Positions 25,969 to 35,332 of a stretch of DNA of 64,000 bases are shown here, piece by piece (positions within the stretch are counted from its first letter, which is position 1; the number at the start of each line of letters is the position of its first letter). The DNA is taken from contig NZ_JAGXTP010000001.1 of assembly GCF_018334155.1 (NCBI RefSeq), forward strand, positions 806,001 through 870,000. Reading direction: 5' to 3'. The notes beneath the pieces were generated by a model. It was not told the DNA's origin, did no database searches, and saw only the letters and a program-made list of their open reading frames with translations. Source of the stretch: Devosia litorisediminis (GTDB taxonomy: Bacteria; Pseudomonadota; Alphaproteobacteria; Rhizobiales; Devosiaceae). Made by a program: the position numbers and the translations under genes.

Positions 25969-26583
25969 ATGTCCGATCTCAAGATTGCCGTTATCATTTC
26001 CTCCACCCGCGATAGCCGGTTTGGCGAAAAGCCAGCGCAGTGGATCCTCGACAAGGCCAACGCATTTGACGGCATCACTGCCGAACTGGTCGACCTGAAG
26101 TCCTTTGACCTGCCGTTCTTCAACGAAATGGCTTCCAATTTGTGGATGCCTTCGAGCGACCCGAAGGCCGTTGCCTGGCAGAACAAGATTGGTGAATTTG
26201 ACGGCTATATCTTCGTCGTCGCTGAATATAACCGCTCGATCACCGGCGCTCTGAAGAATGCGCTCGATCAGGCTTATGTCGAGTGGAACAACAAGCCATT
26301 TGGCATGGTTGCCTATGGTTCGGTCGGTGGCACTCGTGCTGCTGAACACCTGCGCGGTATTGGCGTGGAGTTGCAGATGGTGTCGACCCGTTCGGCCGTT
26401 CATATCGGTGGTTCGGACTTCTTTGCGGTGCACCCATTGGGCCAGCAGAACAAGGAAATCTCCGAGATCGAGGGCTCGATCGGTGGCGCTGCCGCCGACA
26501 TGCTCAAGCAGATCGTTTGGTGGGGCAATGCGACCAAGTCGGCTCGCGAAGCCGACGCCGCTGCCGCGCAGGCCGCCGAATAA
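25969..26583 (+). CDS. NAD(P)H-dependent FMN reductase family protein
   Basis: Flavodoxin-fold oxidoreductase of 204 aa. The FMN phosphate loop is ISSTRDSRFGEKPA near the N-terminus, and the flavin-binding segment EYNRSITGALKNALD and the glycine turn MVAYGSVGGTRAAEHLR are in their usual places. Related enzymes reduce quinones, azo dyes or free flavin; the substrate is not predictable here. AAGGAGG stands before the ATG. A strong hairpin follows at 26617. Confidence 0.9.
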   Translation: MSDLKIAVIISSTRDSRFGEKPAQWILDKANAFDGITAELVDLKSFDLPFFNEMASNLWMPSSDPKAVAWQNKIGEFDGYIFVVAEYNRSITGALKNALDQAYVEWNNKPFGMVAYGSVGGTRAAEHLRGIGVELQMVSTRSAVHIGGSDFFAVHPLGQQNKEISEIEGSIGGAAADMLKQIVWWGNATKSAREADAAAAQAAE

Positions 26584-26616
26584 AGCTTACCTGGACCTCC
26601 AAGTCTGGTTTACCTG

Positions 26617-26651
26617 CAAGGGCTGCTCCATACGGAGCGGCCCTTGTTGGT
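26617..26651 (+). terminator. Terminator after the FMN reductase gene
   Basis: CAAGGGCTGCTCC (26617-26629) pairs with GGAGCGGCCCTTG (26634-26646) over 13 base pairs, including one T-G, around an ATAC loop. Only a poor T-rich tail (TTGGTTT) follows, so termination may be incomplete. Confidence 0.65.
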
Positions 26652-26737
26652 TTGAACCATTGTTGTGACAGGGTGTTGTGTGTGACTGTGGCCGGGTGTA
26701 TAGCCGCCCCGCCTTTGATCAAGAGAGCACAGGGTTC

Positions 26738-28669
26738 ATGACGCAGACGAATTCGGCCGACGACAATGTCGGCGTCGATGCGAGCGACCACAATAGCCAC
26801 TCACATTCCGACAAAGACCTACCCTTGCTCGTGCTGGGCGCGATCGGTGTCGTGTATGGCGATATTGGTACAAGCCCGATCTATGCATTCCGCCAGGCGA
26901 TGACAGTGCGGCCGGGTGCGGCCGAGACCAGCACGGAAATTCTGGGGCTGCTGTCTCTGATCGTGTGGGCTCTGACCCTGACGGTCGCGGTCAAGTACGT
27001 GTTCTTCGTGACGCGCGCTGACAATAACGGCGAAGGCGGCACGCTTTCGCTAATGGCGCTGGCGCGCAAGACCTTCACCAATCCGCCAATCTGGATCACG
27101 GTGCTGGGTGTACTGGGCGCAGCCATGTTTTTTGGCGACGCCATCATTACGCCCGCCATCTCTGTGCTCTCGGCTGTCGAGGGCGTGCAACTGGTGCAGC
27201 CGGGCATGGCGCGCTGGGTGGTGCCGATCACGCTGGTGATCATTCTGGGGGTGTTCTTCGTGCAAAGATTTGGCACGGCCAAGGTATCGATCATCTTTGG
27301 CCCCATCACGGCGGTCTGGTTCCTCGTGCTGGGCTTTTCGGGCCTGGTGCATATCATCGATTATCCGGCTGTGCTGTGGGCAATCAATCCGCTGCTGGGC
27401 CTGGAGTTTATCTACACCCACTATGCGATTGCCTTTGTGGTGTTCGGCGCCATTTTCCTGGCGGTGACCGGCGCTGAAGCGCTCTATGTTGATCTGGGCC
27501 ATTTTGGTCGCAAGCCGATTGTCATGGCCTGGTTCGGTCTGGTCTTCCCATGCCTGTTGCTGAACTATTTCGGGCAGGGGGCATTCGTGCTCGAAGTGGG
27601 CGTCCACAATGTGGAGAGTCCATTCTTTGAAATGCAGCCGGACTGGGCATTGCTGCCCTTCGTTGGTCTGGCGACGATGGCTACCATCATTGCCAGCCAG
27701 GCGGTGATTTCAGGCACGTTCAGCCTGGCGCAGCAGGCTATTGCGCTGAACATGTTGCCCCGCATGCAGGTGCTGCACACATCCGAGACCCAGAGTGGTC
27801 AGGTCTATATGCCCCAGATCAACACCATGCTGCTGATTGGCGTGCTGATCCTGGTGGTCGCCTTTGGTAGCTCCGAAGCACTGTCGAACGCCTATGGCAT
27901 CGCCGTGTCGGGGGTGATGATGGTCACCCTGGCGCTGCTAGTGGTGGTGATGTGGCGCAACTGGAAGTGGCACCCCGCGGCTGTCATCGCCTTTGGTCTG
28001 GTGTTTGCCGTCGTGGATGGTGCGTTCTTTACTGCCAATGCGGCCAAGCTGTTCCAGGGGGGCTGGGTTCCGGCCGCTGTGGCAGCCGTGGTTGCACTGG
28101 TGATGTGGAGCTGGATGGTGGGTCGCCATCGTCTGGCTGAAAAGACCCGTCGCGATGAGGTGCCGCTAGAGTTCCTGGTGGAAAACCTCGCCAAGAAACA
28201 GCCAACTCTGGTGCCCGGTACCGCTGTGTTCCTGACCAGCGATATCGAAGGGGCACCAACGGCGCTGCTGCATAGCCTCAAGCACTACAAGGTGCTGCAT
28301 GAGCAGAACGTGATCCTGACCGTACGCACCTCCGCTTCGCCGCGCGTTGCCGATGACGAGAAGGTCACCATCGACGCCTATAACGAGCTGTTCAGCCGCG
28401 TGGTGGTGACGTTTGGCTATATGGAAACGCCGAATATTCCGACGGCACTGGCGCTTGGCCGCAAGCTGGGCTGGAAGTTCGACATCATGTCGACATCGTT
28501 CTTCCTGTCACGGCGTTCGCTCAAGCCCGGTCCGAAGCCCGGCAACCCGTTGCGCTTCTGGCAGGATCGACTGTTCACCCGACTGGCGCGCAATGCCAGT
28601 GACGCAACGGAGTATTTCCATATTCCGACGGGGCGAGTGGTGGAGATCGGTACCCAGGTGGTGCTGTAG
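26738..28669 (+). CDS. kup: Potassium uptake protein Kup
   Basis: Inner-membrane K+/H+ symporter of 643 aa. The family signature is early: LGAIGVVYGDIGTSPIYAFR, followed by about twelve hydrophobic helices, with GDAIITPAISVLSAVEG and VTGAEALYVDLGHFG (acidic residues needed for transport) as further landmarks. The C-terminal ~140 residues are a cytoplasmic domain. A His/Ser/Asp-rich N-terminal tail of about 25 residues precedes the first helix. I use the ATG at 26738; the upstream extension to 26678 lacks a ribosome-binding site. Confidence 0.95.
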   Translation: MTQTNSADDNVGVDASDHNSHSHSDKDLPLLVLGAIGVVYGDIGTSPIYAFRQAMTVRPGAAETSTEILGLLSLIVWALTLTVAVKYVFFVTRADNNGEGGTLSLMALARKTFTNPPIWITVLGVLGAAMFFGDAIITPAISVLSAVEGVQLVQPGMARWVVPITLVIILGVFFVQRFGTAKVSIIFGPITAVWFLVLGFSGLVHIIDYPAVLWAINPLLGLEFIYTHYAIAFVVFGAIFLAVTGAEALYVDLGHFGRKPIVMAWFGLVFPCLLLNYFGQGAFVLEVGVHNVESPFFEMQPDWALLPFVGLATMATIIASQAVISGTFSLAQQAIALNMLPRMQVLHTSETQSGQVYMPQINTMLLIGVLILVVAFGSSEALSNAYGIAVSGVMMVTLALLVVVMWRNWKWHPAAVIAFGLVFAVVDGAFFTANAAKLFQGGWVPAAVAAVVALVMWSWMVGRHRLAEKTRRDEVPLEFLVENLAKKQPTLVPGTAVFLTSDIEGAPTALLHSLKHYKVLHEQNVILTVRTSASPRVADDEKVTIDAYNELFSRVVVTFGYMETPNIPTALALGRKLGWKFDIMSTSFFLSRRSLKPGPKPGNPLRFWQDRLFTRLARNASDATEYFHIPTGRVVEIGTQVVL

Positions 28670-28679
28670 CCCCTGCGGG

Positions 28680-29117
28680 CTACTTCTCCATATCGGGGCA
28701 GACATAGGGCACGTCTGCAGTGATGAAGCGCTGCTCCGTCACGTCGTTACCCAGCTTGAGGCTCAGCACCAGTTCGGACTCGGTCAGGCTGGCGATGTCG
28801 GCATTGATGGTCATGCCGTCTTCGTTCCAGCTGATGGCGCTTTCCGAGACCTGTTGCCAGGTCGACAGCCGATAGGTTTCCCAGCAGCTATCGCTGACCA
28901 AGGTGCCATCAGCGAGAAATATCTGCATCGGGCCGGGCAGGGAAGGATCGGCGTCCGAGCGTACCCATACCTTGTTGAGCAGAGGATTGCCCCGGTCGCC
29001 GTCGTCGTCGGCGGCATCCTCGGTATCTTGCGCGTCCTGCGCGATCGCGGGGACGGTTACGCAGGTGCCAACGCCCCATACGCTGAGCAGAGCTATGATT
29101 GCGGCCTTGGTATCCAT
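28680..29117 (-). CDS. Hypothetical secreted protein
   Basis: Protein of 145 aa that I do not recognise. A signal peptide is clear (DTKAAIIALLSVWGVGTCVTV, cleavage near PAIAQ), followed by an acidic linker (DAQDTEDAADDDGDRG). The rest could be a small beta-barrel or lipocalin-like domain with repeated short strands (WVRSD, MQIFLADGTLVSDSCWETYR, ISWNEDGMTINADIA, LVLSLKLGND). Two cysteines (in DSCWETY and YVCPDM) could form a disulphide. It converges on kup with a 10-base gap. Confidence 0.7.
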   Translation of the reverse strand: MDTKAAIIALLSVWGVGTCVTVPAIAQDAQDTEDAADDDGDRGNPLLNKVWVRSDADPSLPGPMQIFLADGTLVSDSCWETYRLSTWQQVSESAISWNEDGMTINADIASLTESELVLSLKLGNDVTEQRFITADVPYVCPDMEK

Positions 29118-29240
29118 TGCGCATTCTCCCTTTATGCCTCAACCAGTTGGTGACTGGTTGGGTGCCCGACAAGGGTGGCGATGCAAAACGGCAAGATTGC
29201 GTTGCCGATTTGACGCTTTGGCGGTTTTGCCGGGGCGGTT

Positions 29241-29277
29241 AGGAAAAATGCCCCGCCGATTGGTCGATGGGGCATGG
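29241..29277 (-). terminator. Terminator after the OYE-family gene
   Basis: On the minus strand ATGCCCC (29275-29269) pairs with GGGGCAT (29254-29248), with the run TTTTTCC following at 29247-29241. It lies 18 bases after the stop codon of the oxidoreductase gene. Confidence 0.7.
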
Positions 29278-29292
29278 GTAGGACTGATCAGA

Positions 29293-30426
29293 TCAGGCTT
29301 TGGCGAAGCTGCGCAGGCCTAGCGAGCGGTCGCGGTCGCGCACCCGATTGGCTTGCTTGGGCCACAGATCATAGTCATCAGCACCCAGATGATGGTTGGC
29401 ATGCAATGGCCAGTTGGGGTCATCCAGGGCGCCCCGGGCCAGTGCGATATAGTCAGCCTCGCCGTTGGCAATGATGGCTTCGGCCTCGTCGAAGTCGCCG
29501 AGCAGGCCCACAGCCATGGTTGGAATGTCGGCGCCATCTCGGACAGCCTGGGCGAAGGGAACCTGATATTTCGGGCCGAGCTGGATCTTGGCTCCGTCAA
29601 AGCCTCCACTGGAGCAGTCGATGGCATCGACGCCGCGTGCCTTGAGTTCGCGGGACAGCACAATACTGTCCTCGACCTGCCAGCCATCAGGATGCCAGTC
29701 GCTGACTGACAGGCGGACCAGCAAGGGTTTTTCAGCGGGCCAGATGGCGCGCACGGCCTCGGTGACCTCCAGCAGCAGGCGCATGCGGTTCTCGCGGCTG
29801 CCGCCATAGTTGTCGGTACGCTTATTGGCGAGCGGGGAGAGGAACTGATCCAGCAGATAGCCATGGGCGGCATGGATTTCGACGGTGTCGAAACCAGCCG
29901 CGTCGGCGCGCCTGGCAGCAGCGACGAAGGCGGCGATCAACTCCTTGATGCCATCGGCATCGAGCGCCGTCGGTGTCTGGAACTCAGGATTGTCGGGGGC
30001 GTGGGAGAGGGCGCTGGGTGCAACAGGGGTCCAGTGCTCAAAGCCGAACTCGGCCTTTTCCGCCTCGGTTTCATCAAAGCCGCGTCGCCAGGCGATCGGG
30101 GTGGAGGCCTTGCGCCCTGCATGGGCCAGCTGAATGCCGGCGGCAGCGCCCTGGCTGTGCAGGAAGTCGACAATGCGGGCCAGGGGCGCGATCTGTTCGT
30201 CTTTCCAAATGCCCAGATCGCCATAGGAAATACGTCCCTGTGCGGTGACGCCCGAAGCTTCGAGAATCACCAGTCCGAAGCCGCCCATGGCAAATCGGCC
30301 CAAATGGGCAAAATGCCAGTCATTGGCCATGCCGTCCTTGGCCGAATACTGGCACATGGGGGCGACGACGGTACGATTGCGCAGCGTGAGGCCGCGCAGT
30401 GTGGCTGGGGAGAAAAGTGCTGACAT
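29293..30426 (-). CDS. NADH:flavin oxidoreductase, Old Yellow Enzyme family (NamA/YqjM-like)
   Basis: FMN-dependent ene-reductase of 377 aa with a TIM-barrel fold. It is of the YqjM/NamA kind: LFSPATLRGLTLRNRTVVAPMCQYSA carries the active-site Cys, HAGRKAS the FMN-binding His, and EIHAAHGYLLDQFLSPLANKRTDNYGGS the two substrate-binding histidines and family signature. Such enzymes reduce activated C=C bonds of enones and nitro compounds. The ATG read from 30426 (MSALFSPATL) is the family start; the open frame above it is rejected. An SDR gene lies upstream on the same strand after 188 bases. Confidence 0.93.
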   Translation of the reverse strand: MSALFSPATLRGLTLRNRTVVAPMCQYSAKDGMANDWHFAHLGRFAMGGFGLVILEASGVTAQGRISYGDLGIWKDEQIAPLARIVDFLHSQGAAAGIQLAHAGRKASTPIAWRRGFDETEAEKAEFGFEHWTPVAPSALSHAPDNPEFQTPTALDADGIKELIAAFVAAARRADAAGFDTVEIHAAHGYLLDQFLSPLANKRTDNYGGSRENRMRLLLEVTEAVRAIWPAEKPLLVRLSVSDWHPDGWQVEDSIVLSRELKARGVDAIDCSSGGFDGAKIQLGPKYQVPFAQAVRDGADIPTMAVGLLGDFDEAEAIIANGEADYIALARGALDDPNWPLHANHHLGADDYDLWPKQANRVRDRDRSLGLRSFAKA

Positions 30427-30614
30427 GAAAGGCTCTATTGCTTGAGGCCGGGAGGATGGCTCCCACAAGATGGACATTCGCGCCTCCATCGGCAAGTGCC
30501 GATGATAGAACGGATCGTCAATACAACTGTAAAAATCAGAAGGTATTGCTCCCGCGGGGGACAGGAGCTGCCGCCGCCAGTACTGGCGACGGCAGGAGGC
30601 GGCATACGGCTGGT

Positions 30615-31361
30615 TCAATCCATCAGCGCGACGGCGTCGGCGCCAGCAGCGAGGCGCATCGGGCAGTCGGGATCAGTAGCCGCACGCCATACCGCCTGGG
30701 CAACGTCGGCTGATTGCGTCCTGGGCGCGTCCGATTGCTGCATCTGGGCAATGATTGCTTGCGCAAAGCCGGCATAGGCTTGCGGGAAGCCGCCCTGCTC
30801 CTGCATGCGCGCCATCGCGGTCTTGCCGAAATTGGTGCCCGGGGCTGCACCGGGCAGCACGATCCGGACCTTGATGTTGAACCGTTCGAGTTCCAGCGCC
30901 AAGCATTCGGTGAAGGCGTTCACCGCGGCCTTGCTGGCGGTGTAGGCGGCGAGCAAGGGTAAGGGCTTGAGGGTGACGCTGGAGGTGACGTTGATGATCA
31001 TTCCGGCCTGACGCGCCCTGAACTGCGGTAATACGGCCTGGGTCACGCGCATGGTCCCCAGCGTGTTGGTTTCGAACATGTCGCGCGCGGTGTCGATCGG
31101 GGTGCCCTCAAGCGCATTGAGAAAGCCGATGCCCGCATTGTTGACGAGCAGGTCGATGGGGCCGGCATCGCTCAGTGCCTTGAGCACGCTTTGATCACTG
31201 GTGACATCAAGCGGTAAAATGCGCAGGTGATCCGATGCCGGCAGCAGATCTGACTGAGGCGTGCGCATGGTGGCGATGACGTTCCAGTTGCGTTCCAGAA
31301 AATATCTGGCGATGTCGAGCCCGAAGCCTGACGAGCAACCGGTAATGAGTACGGTCTGCAT
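30615..31361 (-). CDS. SDR family oxidoreductase
   Basis: Short-chain dehydrogenase/reductase of 248 aa. The cofactor motif is TGCSSGFGLDIARYF (TGxxxGxG) at the N-terminus, the structural motif is NNAG, and the catalytic set is Ser in NVTSSVT, then YTASK (Tyr-x-x-x-Lys). The loop after the cofactor strand (ATMRTPQ) has an Arg suggesting NADP(H). The substrate is unknown. It diverges from an AraC-type regulator gene with 96 bases between starts, a layout that often means the regulator controls it. A small inverted repeat (CTGTC-TGAT-GACAG, 31377-31390) lies between them. Confidence 0.9.
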   Translation of the reverse strand: MQTVLITGCSSGFGLDIARYFLERNWNVIATMRTPQSDLLPASDHLRILPLDVTSDQSVLKALSDAGPIDLLVNNAGIGFLNALEGTPIDTARDMFETNTLGTMRVTQAVLPQFRARQAGMIINVTSSVTLKPLPLLAAYTASKAAVNAFTECLALELERFNIKVRIVLPGAAPGTNFGKTAMARMQEQGGFPQAYAGFAQAIIAQMQQSDAPRTQSADVAQAVWRAATDPDCPMRLAAGADAVALMD

Positions 31362-31457
31362 GGGAAGTACCTTTCACTGTCTGATGACAGAGATGTGGAC
31401 GACCGCCGCTGGACTTTCTATCATGTTCAGTCCGCGTTCTGTTAGAGATAGTCCGAA

Positions 31458-32378
31458 ATGACCGATCCGTTTGCCGAAGTGGTGGCGCTGCTGCAGCCCA
31501 GCCTGCCGTTTTCCAAAGCGACCAGTGGCGCGGGCGTCTGGCGGGTGGATGGTAGTGGGGGTGGGCAGCCGCTGTTTTGCGTCATCCTCGAAGGCGGCGC
31601 CCGGTTGTCCCTGCCGGGACAAGATGACCGCGATCTGGGCGAGAGTGATTTCTTCCTGATCCCGGCCACCCATCAGTTTACCCTGGCCAGCCTTGAGAAG
31701 GATGGAGACAATGATGCGTTTGCGGTCACGCAACTGGCAGGCGAAACGCGGCACGGCGATCCCGATGGGGCGCCCAACATGCGGGCGCTGGTGGGACGTC
31801 TGGCGTTCGGATCGCCCGATGCGGCGTTGCTGATGGCGCTCCTGCCGGAGTTGGTCCATGTCCGCGGGCAAAAGCGACTGGCCACCATTGTCCAGTTGAT
31901 CCGGGGCGAAGCGCTGGATGATCGACCAGCGCGCGAGATGATCCTGGAGCGGTTGCTGCAGGTGCTATTGATCGAGGCCTTGCGCTCGGCATCTGACACC
32001 GCGGCCTCGCCGGGCCTGCTGCGCGGGATGGCCGATGCGCGGCTGGCCGTCGCGCTGCGCCGCATGCATGAACGCACCGAACGGGACTGGACGGTGGAGC
32101 AGCTGGCAAACGAGGCGGCGTTGTCGCGCTCGGTGTTCTTCGCGCGGTTCCGCAAAGCGGTGGGTCTGTCGCCGATGGCGTATCTGATTGCCTGGCGCAT
32201 GGCGCTGGCGAAAAGCCTGTTACGGCGCCATGAAGGGGGAATCAAGGAGATTGCCGAGAGAGTGGGCTATGCGTCGGCCAGCGCATTCAGTGTCGCCTTT
32301 ACCCGCTTCGTGGGCATGCCTCCGACGCATTATGCCCGCGCCAACGGGGCATCGATTGATGTGCCCACCGGAACCTGA
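31458..32378 (+). CDS. AraC family transcriptional regulator with N-terminal cupin
   Basis: Regulator of 306 aa. The first ~180 residues form a cupin-like effector domain of the AraC_N/cupin_6 type (LFCVILEGGARLSLPGQDDRD, then the ESDFFLIPA strand). The C-terminal ~100 residues carry two helix-turn-helix units (WTVEQLANEAALSRSVFFAR and IKEIAERVGYASASAFSVAF, followed by GMPPTHYARAN), the AraC signature. The target is probably the divergent SDR gene, as in many such pairs. The effector is unknown. Confidence 0.92.
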   Translation: MTDPFAEVVALLQPSLPFSKATSGAGVWRVDGSGGGQPLFCVILEGGARLSLPGQDDRDLGESDFFLIPATHQFTLASLEKDGDNDAFAVTQLAGETRHGDPDGAPNMRALVGRLAFGSPDAALLMALLPELVHVRGQKRLATIVQLIRGEALDDRPAREMILERLLQVLLIEALRSASDTAASPGLLRGMADARLAVALRRMHERTERDWTVEQLANEAALSRSVFFARFRKAVGLSPMAYLIAWRMALAKSLLRRHEGGIKEIAERVGYASASAFSVAFTRFVGMPPTHYARANGASIDVPTGT

Positions 32379-32440
32379 GGGCCTTGGCACTGCCCTGGGG
32401 ATGAATGCACGGACGTCGGAACATTTCACTTGCATAGAAC

Positions 32441-32456
32441 CGTACCGTACGGTACG
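32441..32456 (+). promoter_or_regulatory. Perfect 16-bp palindrome, candidate TetR operator
   Basis: CGTACCGTACGGTACG is its own reverse complement, a 16-base perfect palindrome 51 bases before the GTG start of the TetR-type gene. TetR regulators usually bind such sites and control their own promoter. The same transcript could reach ilvC. Binding is inferred. Confidence 0.65.
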
Positions 32457-32507
32457 CATCGAACGAAATTGGCCGAAACCGTTCGGCTGTGATGCGAGGA
32501 ACTGGCT

Positions 32508-33158
32508 GTGCCCGTGACCATCAAGGTCAACGAAGAGATTTTCACCCCCCGACAGCAGGCTGTGCTGACGGCGGCGCTGGATCTGCTCGTGGAGAACGGG
32601 GACGGGCTGACCATGACCGCAGTAGCGCGGCGCGCCTCATGCTCCAAGGAAACGCTCTACAAGTGGTTTGGGGACCGTGATGGGCTGCTCACGGCAACCG
32701 TGCAATGGCAGGCCGCCAAAGTGCGCATGCCGCAGGTGGACCGCACGGGTCTGAATGCCAAGGTGCTGCGCGCCAGCATTGAGCAATTTGCCCGTGACCT
32801 GTTGACGGTGATCACCGGTGAGGTGTCCATTACGCTCAACCGCACGGCTGTGACCCATGCGGCACAAGAAAAAGATCGTCTGGGCAATATCGTGCTGGAG
32901 AATGGGCCCATGGCTATTCGCCGCCGGCTCAAACCCATTCTCGAGGCTGGTCGCGATGCGCGCCTGTTGCGCTTCACCAGCAGCGAAGACGCCTATCGTA
33001 CATTTTTCGGCCTCGTTGTCCGCGATGTGCAGATCCGCCTGTTGCTTGGCGATAACTCGCTGACCCAGGCCAATGTCGAAGCCAATATCGACGTGGATGT
33101 AAAATCCGCGACCGACCAGTTCTTTGCCCTGTACGGGGCAAAAGCCAATAACGCATAA
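32508..33158 (+). CDS. TetR/AcrR family transcriptional regulator
   Basis: DNA-binding regulator of 216 aa. The N-terminal TetR domain has the helix-turn-helix LTMTAVARRASCSKETLYKW followed by FGDRDGLL. The C-terminal ~140 residues resemble the AefR-like TetR_C group. The start is GTG at 32508 with GAGGA about eight bases upstream. ilvC begins 24 bases after its stop on the same strand, with a ribosome-binding site but no terminator between, so the two are probably co-transcribed. This suggests, but does not show, that it bears on branched-chain amino acid synthesis. Confidence 0.9.
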   Translation: MPVTIKVNEEIFTPRQQAVLTAALDLLVENGDGLTMTAVARRASCSKETLYKWFGDRDGLLTATVQWQAAKVRMPQVDRTGLNAKVLRASIEQFARDLLTVITGEVSITLNRTAVTHAAQEKDRLGNIVLENGPMAIRRRLKPILEAGRDARLLRFTSSEDAYRTFFGLVVRDVQIRLLLGDNSLTQANVEANIDVDVKSATDQFFALYGAKANNA

Positions 33159-34202
<1,044 letters not shown>

Positions 34203-34226
34203 GTCGTTATCAACTGGCTGTTTTTG

Positions 34227-34255
34227 CAGGGGTCCTTCGGGGCCCCTGTTTTTTT
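34227..34255 (+). terminator. Intrinsic terminator after ilvC
   Basis: CAGGGGTCC (34227-34235) pairs with GGGCCCCTG (34240-34248) around a TTCG tetraloop, followed by seven Ts. A textbook terminator, 25 bases past the ilvC stop. Confidence 0.92.
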
Positions 34256-34354
34256 GACAGATTGGGCAGTGTGCGGCAGCCCAGACTTCTGATGGTGGCC
34301 AAACTGGGCTAAAAGCCCCCGGGACCTAGAAATAGTCGAGTCGAGGAGGGTGCG

Positions 34355-34828
34355 ATGAGCTTGCCGGAATTTCCAGTTGAGGGTGGCTGCCAGTGTGGGT
34401 CGGTGCGCTATCGGCTCAAGGCCAGCCCGATGTCGGTCTATAACTGCCACTGCAAGGACTGCCAGCGCTTTTCGGGTGCGGCATGGTCGATGTCGGTGAC
34501 CACCAGTCGCGACAATGTCGAGCAGCTCAGCGGCACGCTTGCGACTTACGAAAAGCCATCGCAAAGCGGTCGGATCATTTCAATGCAGTTCTGCGCCCAT
34601 TGCCACGGCTGGTTGTGGAATTTGCCGCAATCCGCGCCGGGCATGATGGTGTTACGTGCCGGCTCTCTGGACGATCTCGACTGGGCCCAGCCGGTGGGCA
34701 ATATCTGGACAGACAGCAAGGCGGCATGGGTCAAGCTTGACCCGGACCTGGTCAATATGCCGGGGCAGCCCAGCGACCGCGAACCGCTCAACAAAGCCTG
34801 GACCGAACTGACTGGCAAGGATCACTGA
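34355..34828 (+). CDS. GFA family protein (glutathione-dependent formaldehyde-activating type)
   Basis: Zinc-binding protein of 157 aa in the GFA/CENP-V family. Ligand cysteines are visible in GGCQCGSVRYRL (CxCG), NCHCKDCQRFSG (CxCxxC) and CAHCHGWL. Family members bind glutathione adducts or act as small zinc enzymes; a formaldehyde role holds only for some. GAGGAGGG precedes the ATG. The HbpS-like gene begins 2 bases after its stop, making an operon with it and PhzF. Confidence 0.9.
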   Translation: MSLPEFPVEGGCQCGSVRYRLKASPMSVYNCHCKDCQRFSGAAWSMSVTTSRDNVEQLSGTLATYEKPSQSGRIISMQFCAHCHGWLWNLPQSAPGMMVLRAGSLDDLDWAQPVGNIWTDSKAAWVKLDPDLVNMPGQPSDREPLNKAWTELTGKDH

Positions 34829-34830
34829 AC

Positions 34831-35322
34831 ATGACTGTCCAAGACGATATTGCGCTGGTCAAACAGCAGGAACGGGAACTGGTTCTGCCCCAGTTTGATG
34901 AGGACGTGGCCTTTGCGCTGGGGTCCGCCCTGCGCGAGCGGGCGCTGGCGGACAGCCTTGGCATCGTGATCGATGTGCGCAGCTGGGACCGGCAGATGTT
35001 CTTTGCAGCGACGGCCGGCACCAGTGCTGACAATGCCGAATGGGTACGGCGCAAGATCAATACCGTGCGGCGGTTCCACAAGGCCAGCTATCGCATGGTG
35101 CTTGAAAGGGGCGAGGTGCCGTTCTCGCCTCAGTCGGGTGCCGATCCGGCAGACTTCGTCATCGCCGGCGGCGGTTTTCCCATTCGGGCGCTCAATGCCG
35201 GCATCATCGGTTGCGTGACAGTTTCGGGGCTGCCTGGACGGCAGGATCATGGCGTGGTCGTGGACATGCTGTGTGACCATCTGGGCAAGAGCCGCGACAC
35301 CTACCGATTGGCTGCTGAATAG
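34831..35322 (+). CDS. Heme-degrading/HbpS-like protein (UPF0303, DUF336)
   Basis: Protein of 163 aa in the HbpS/GlcG-like family (DUF336, UPF0303 subgroup). Typical sequence is ADSLGIVIDVRSWDRQMFFA near residues 46-65 and FPIRALNAGIIGCVTVSGLP before the final GRQDHGVVVDML. Relatives bind heme or degrade it slowly; others have no known ligand. It is the middle gene of the GFA-HbpS-PhzF set, 2 bases after the first and 10 bases before the third. Confidence 0.88.
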   Translation: MTVQDDIALVKQQERELVLPQFDEDVAFALGSALRERALADSLGIVIDVRSWDRQMFFAATAGTSADNAEWVRRKINTVRRFHKASYRMVLERGEVPFSPQSGADPADFVIAGGGFPIRALNAGIIGCVTVSGLPGRQDHGVVVDMLCDHLGKSRDTYRLAAE

Positions 35323-35332
35323 GACGACAGTG

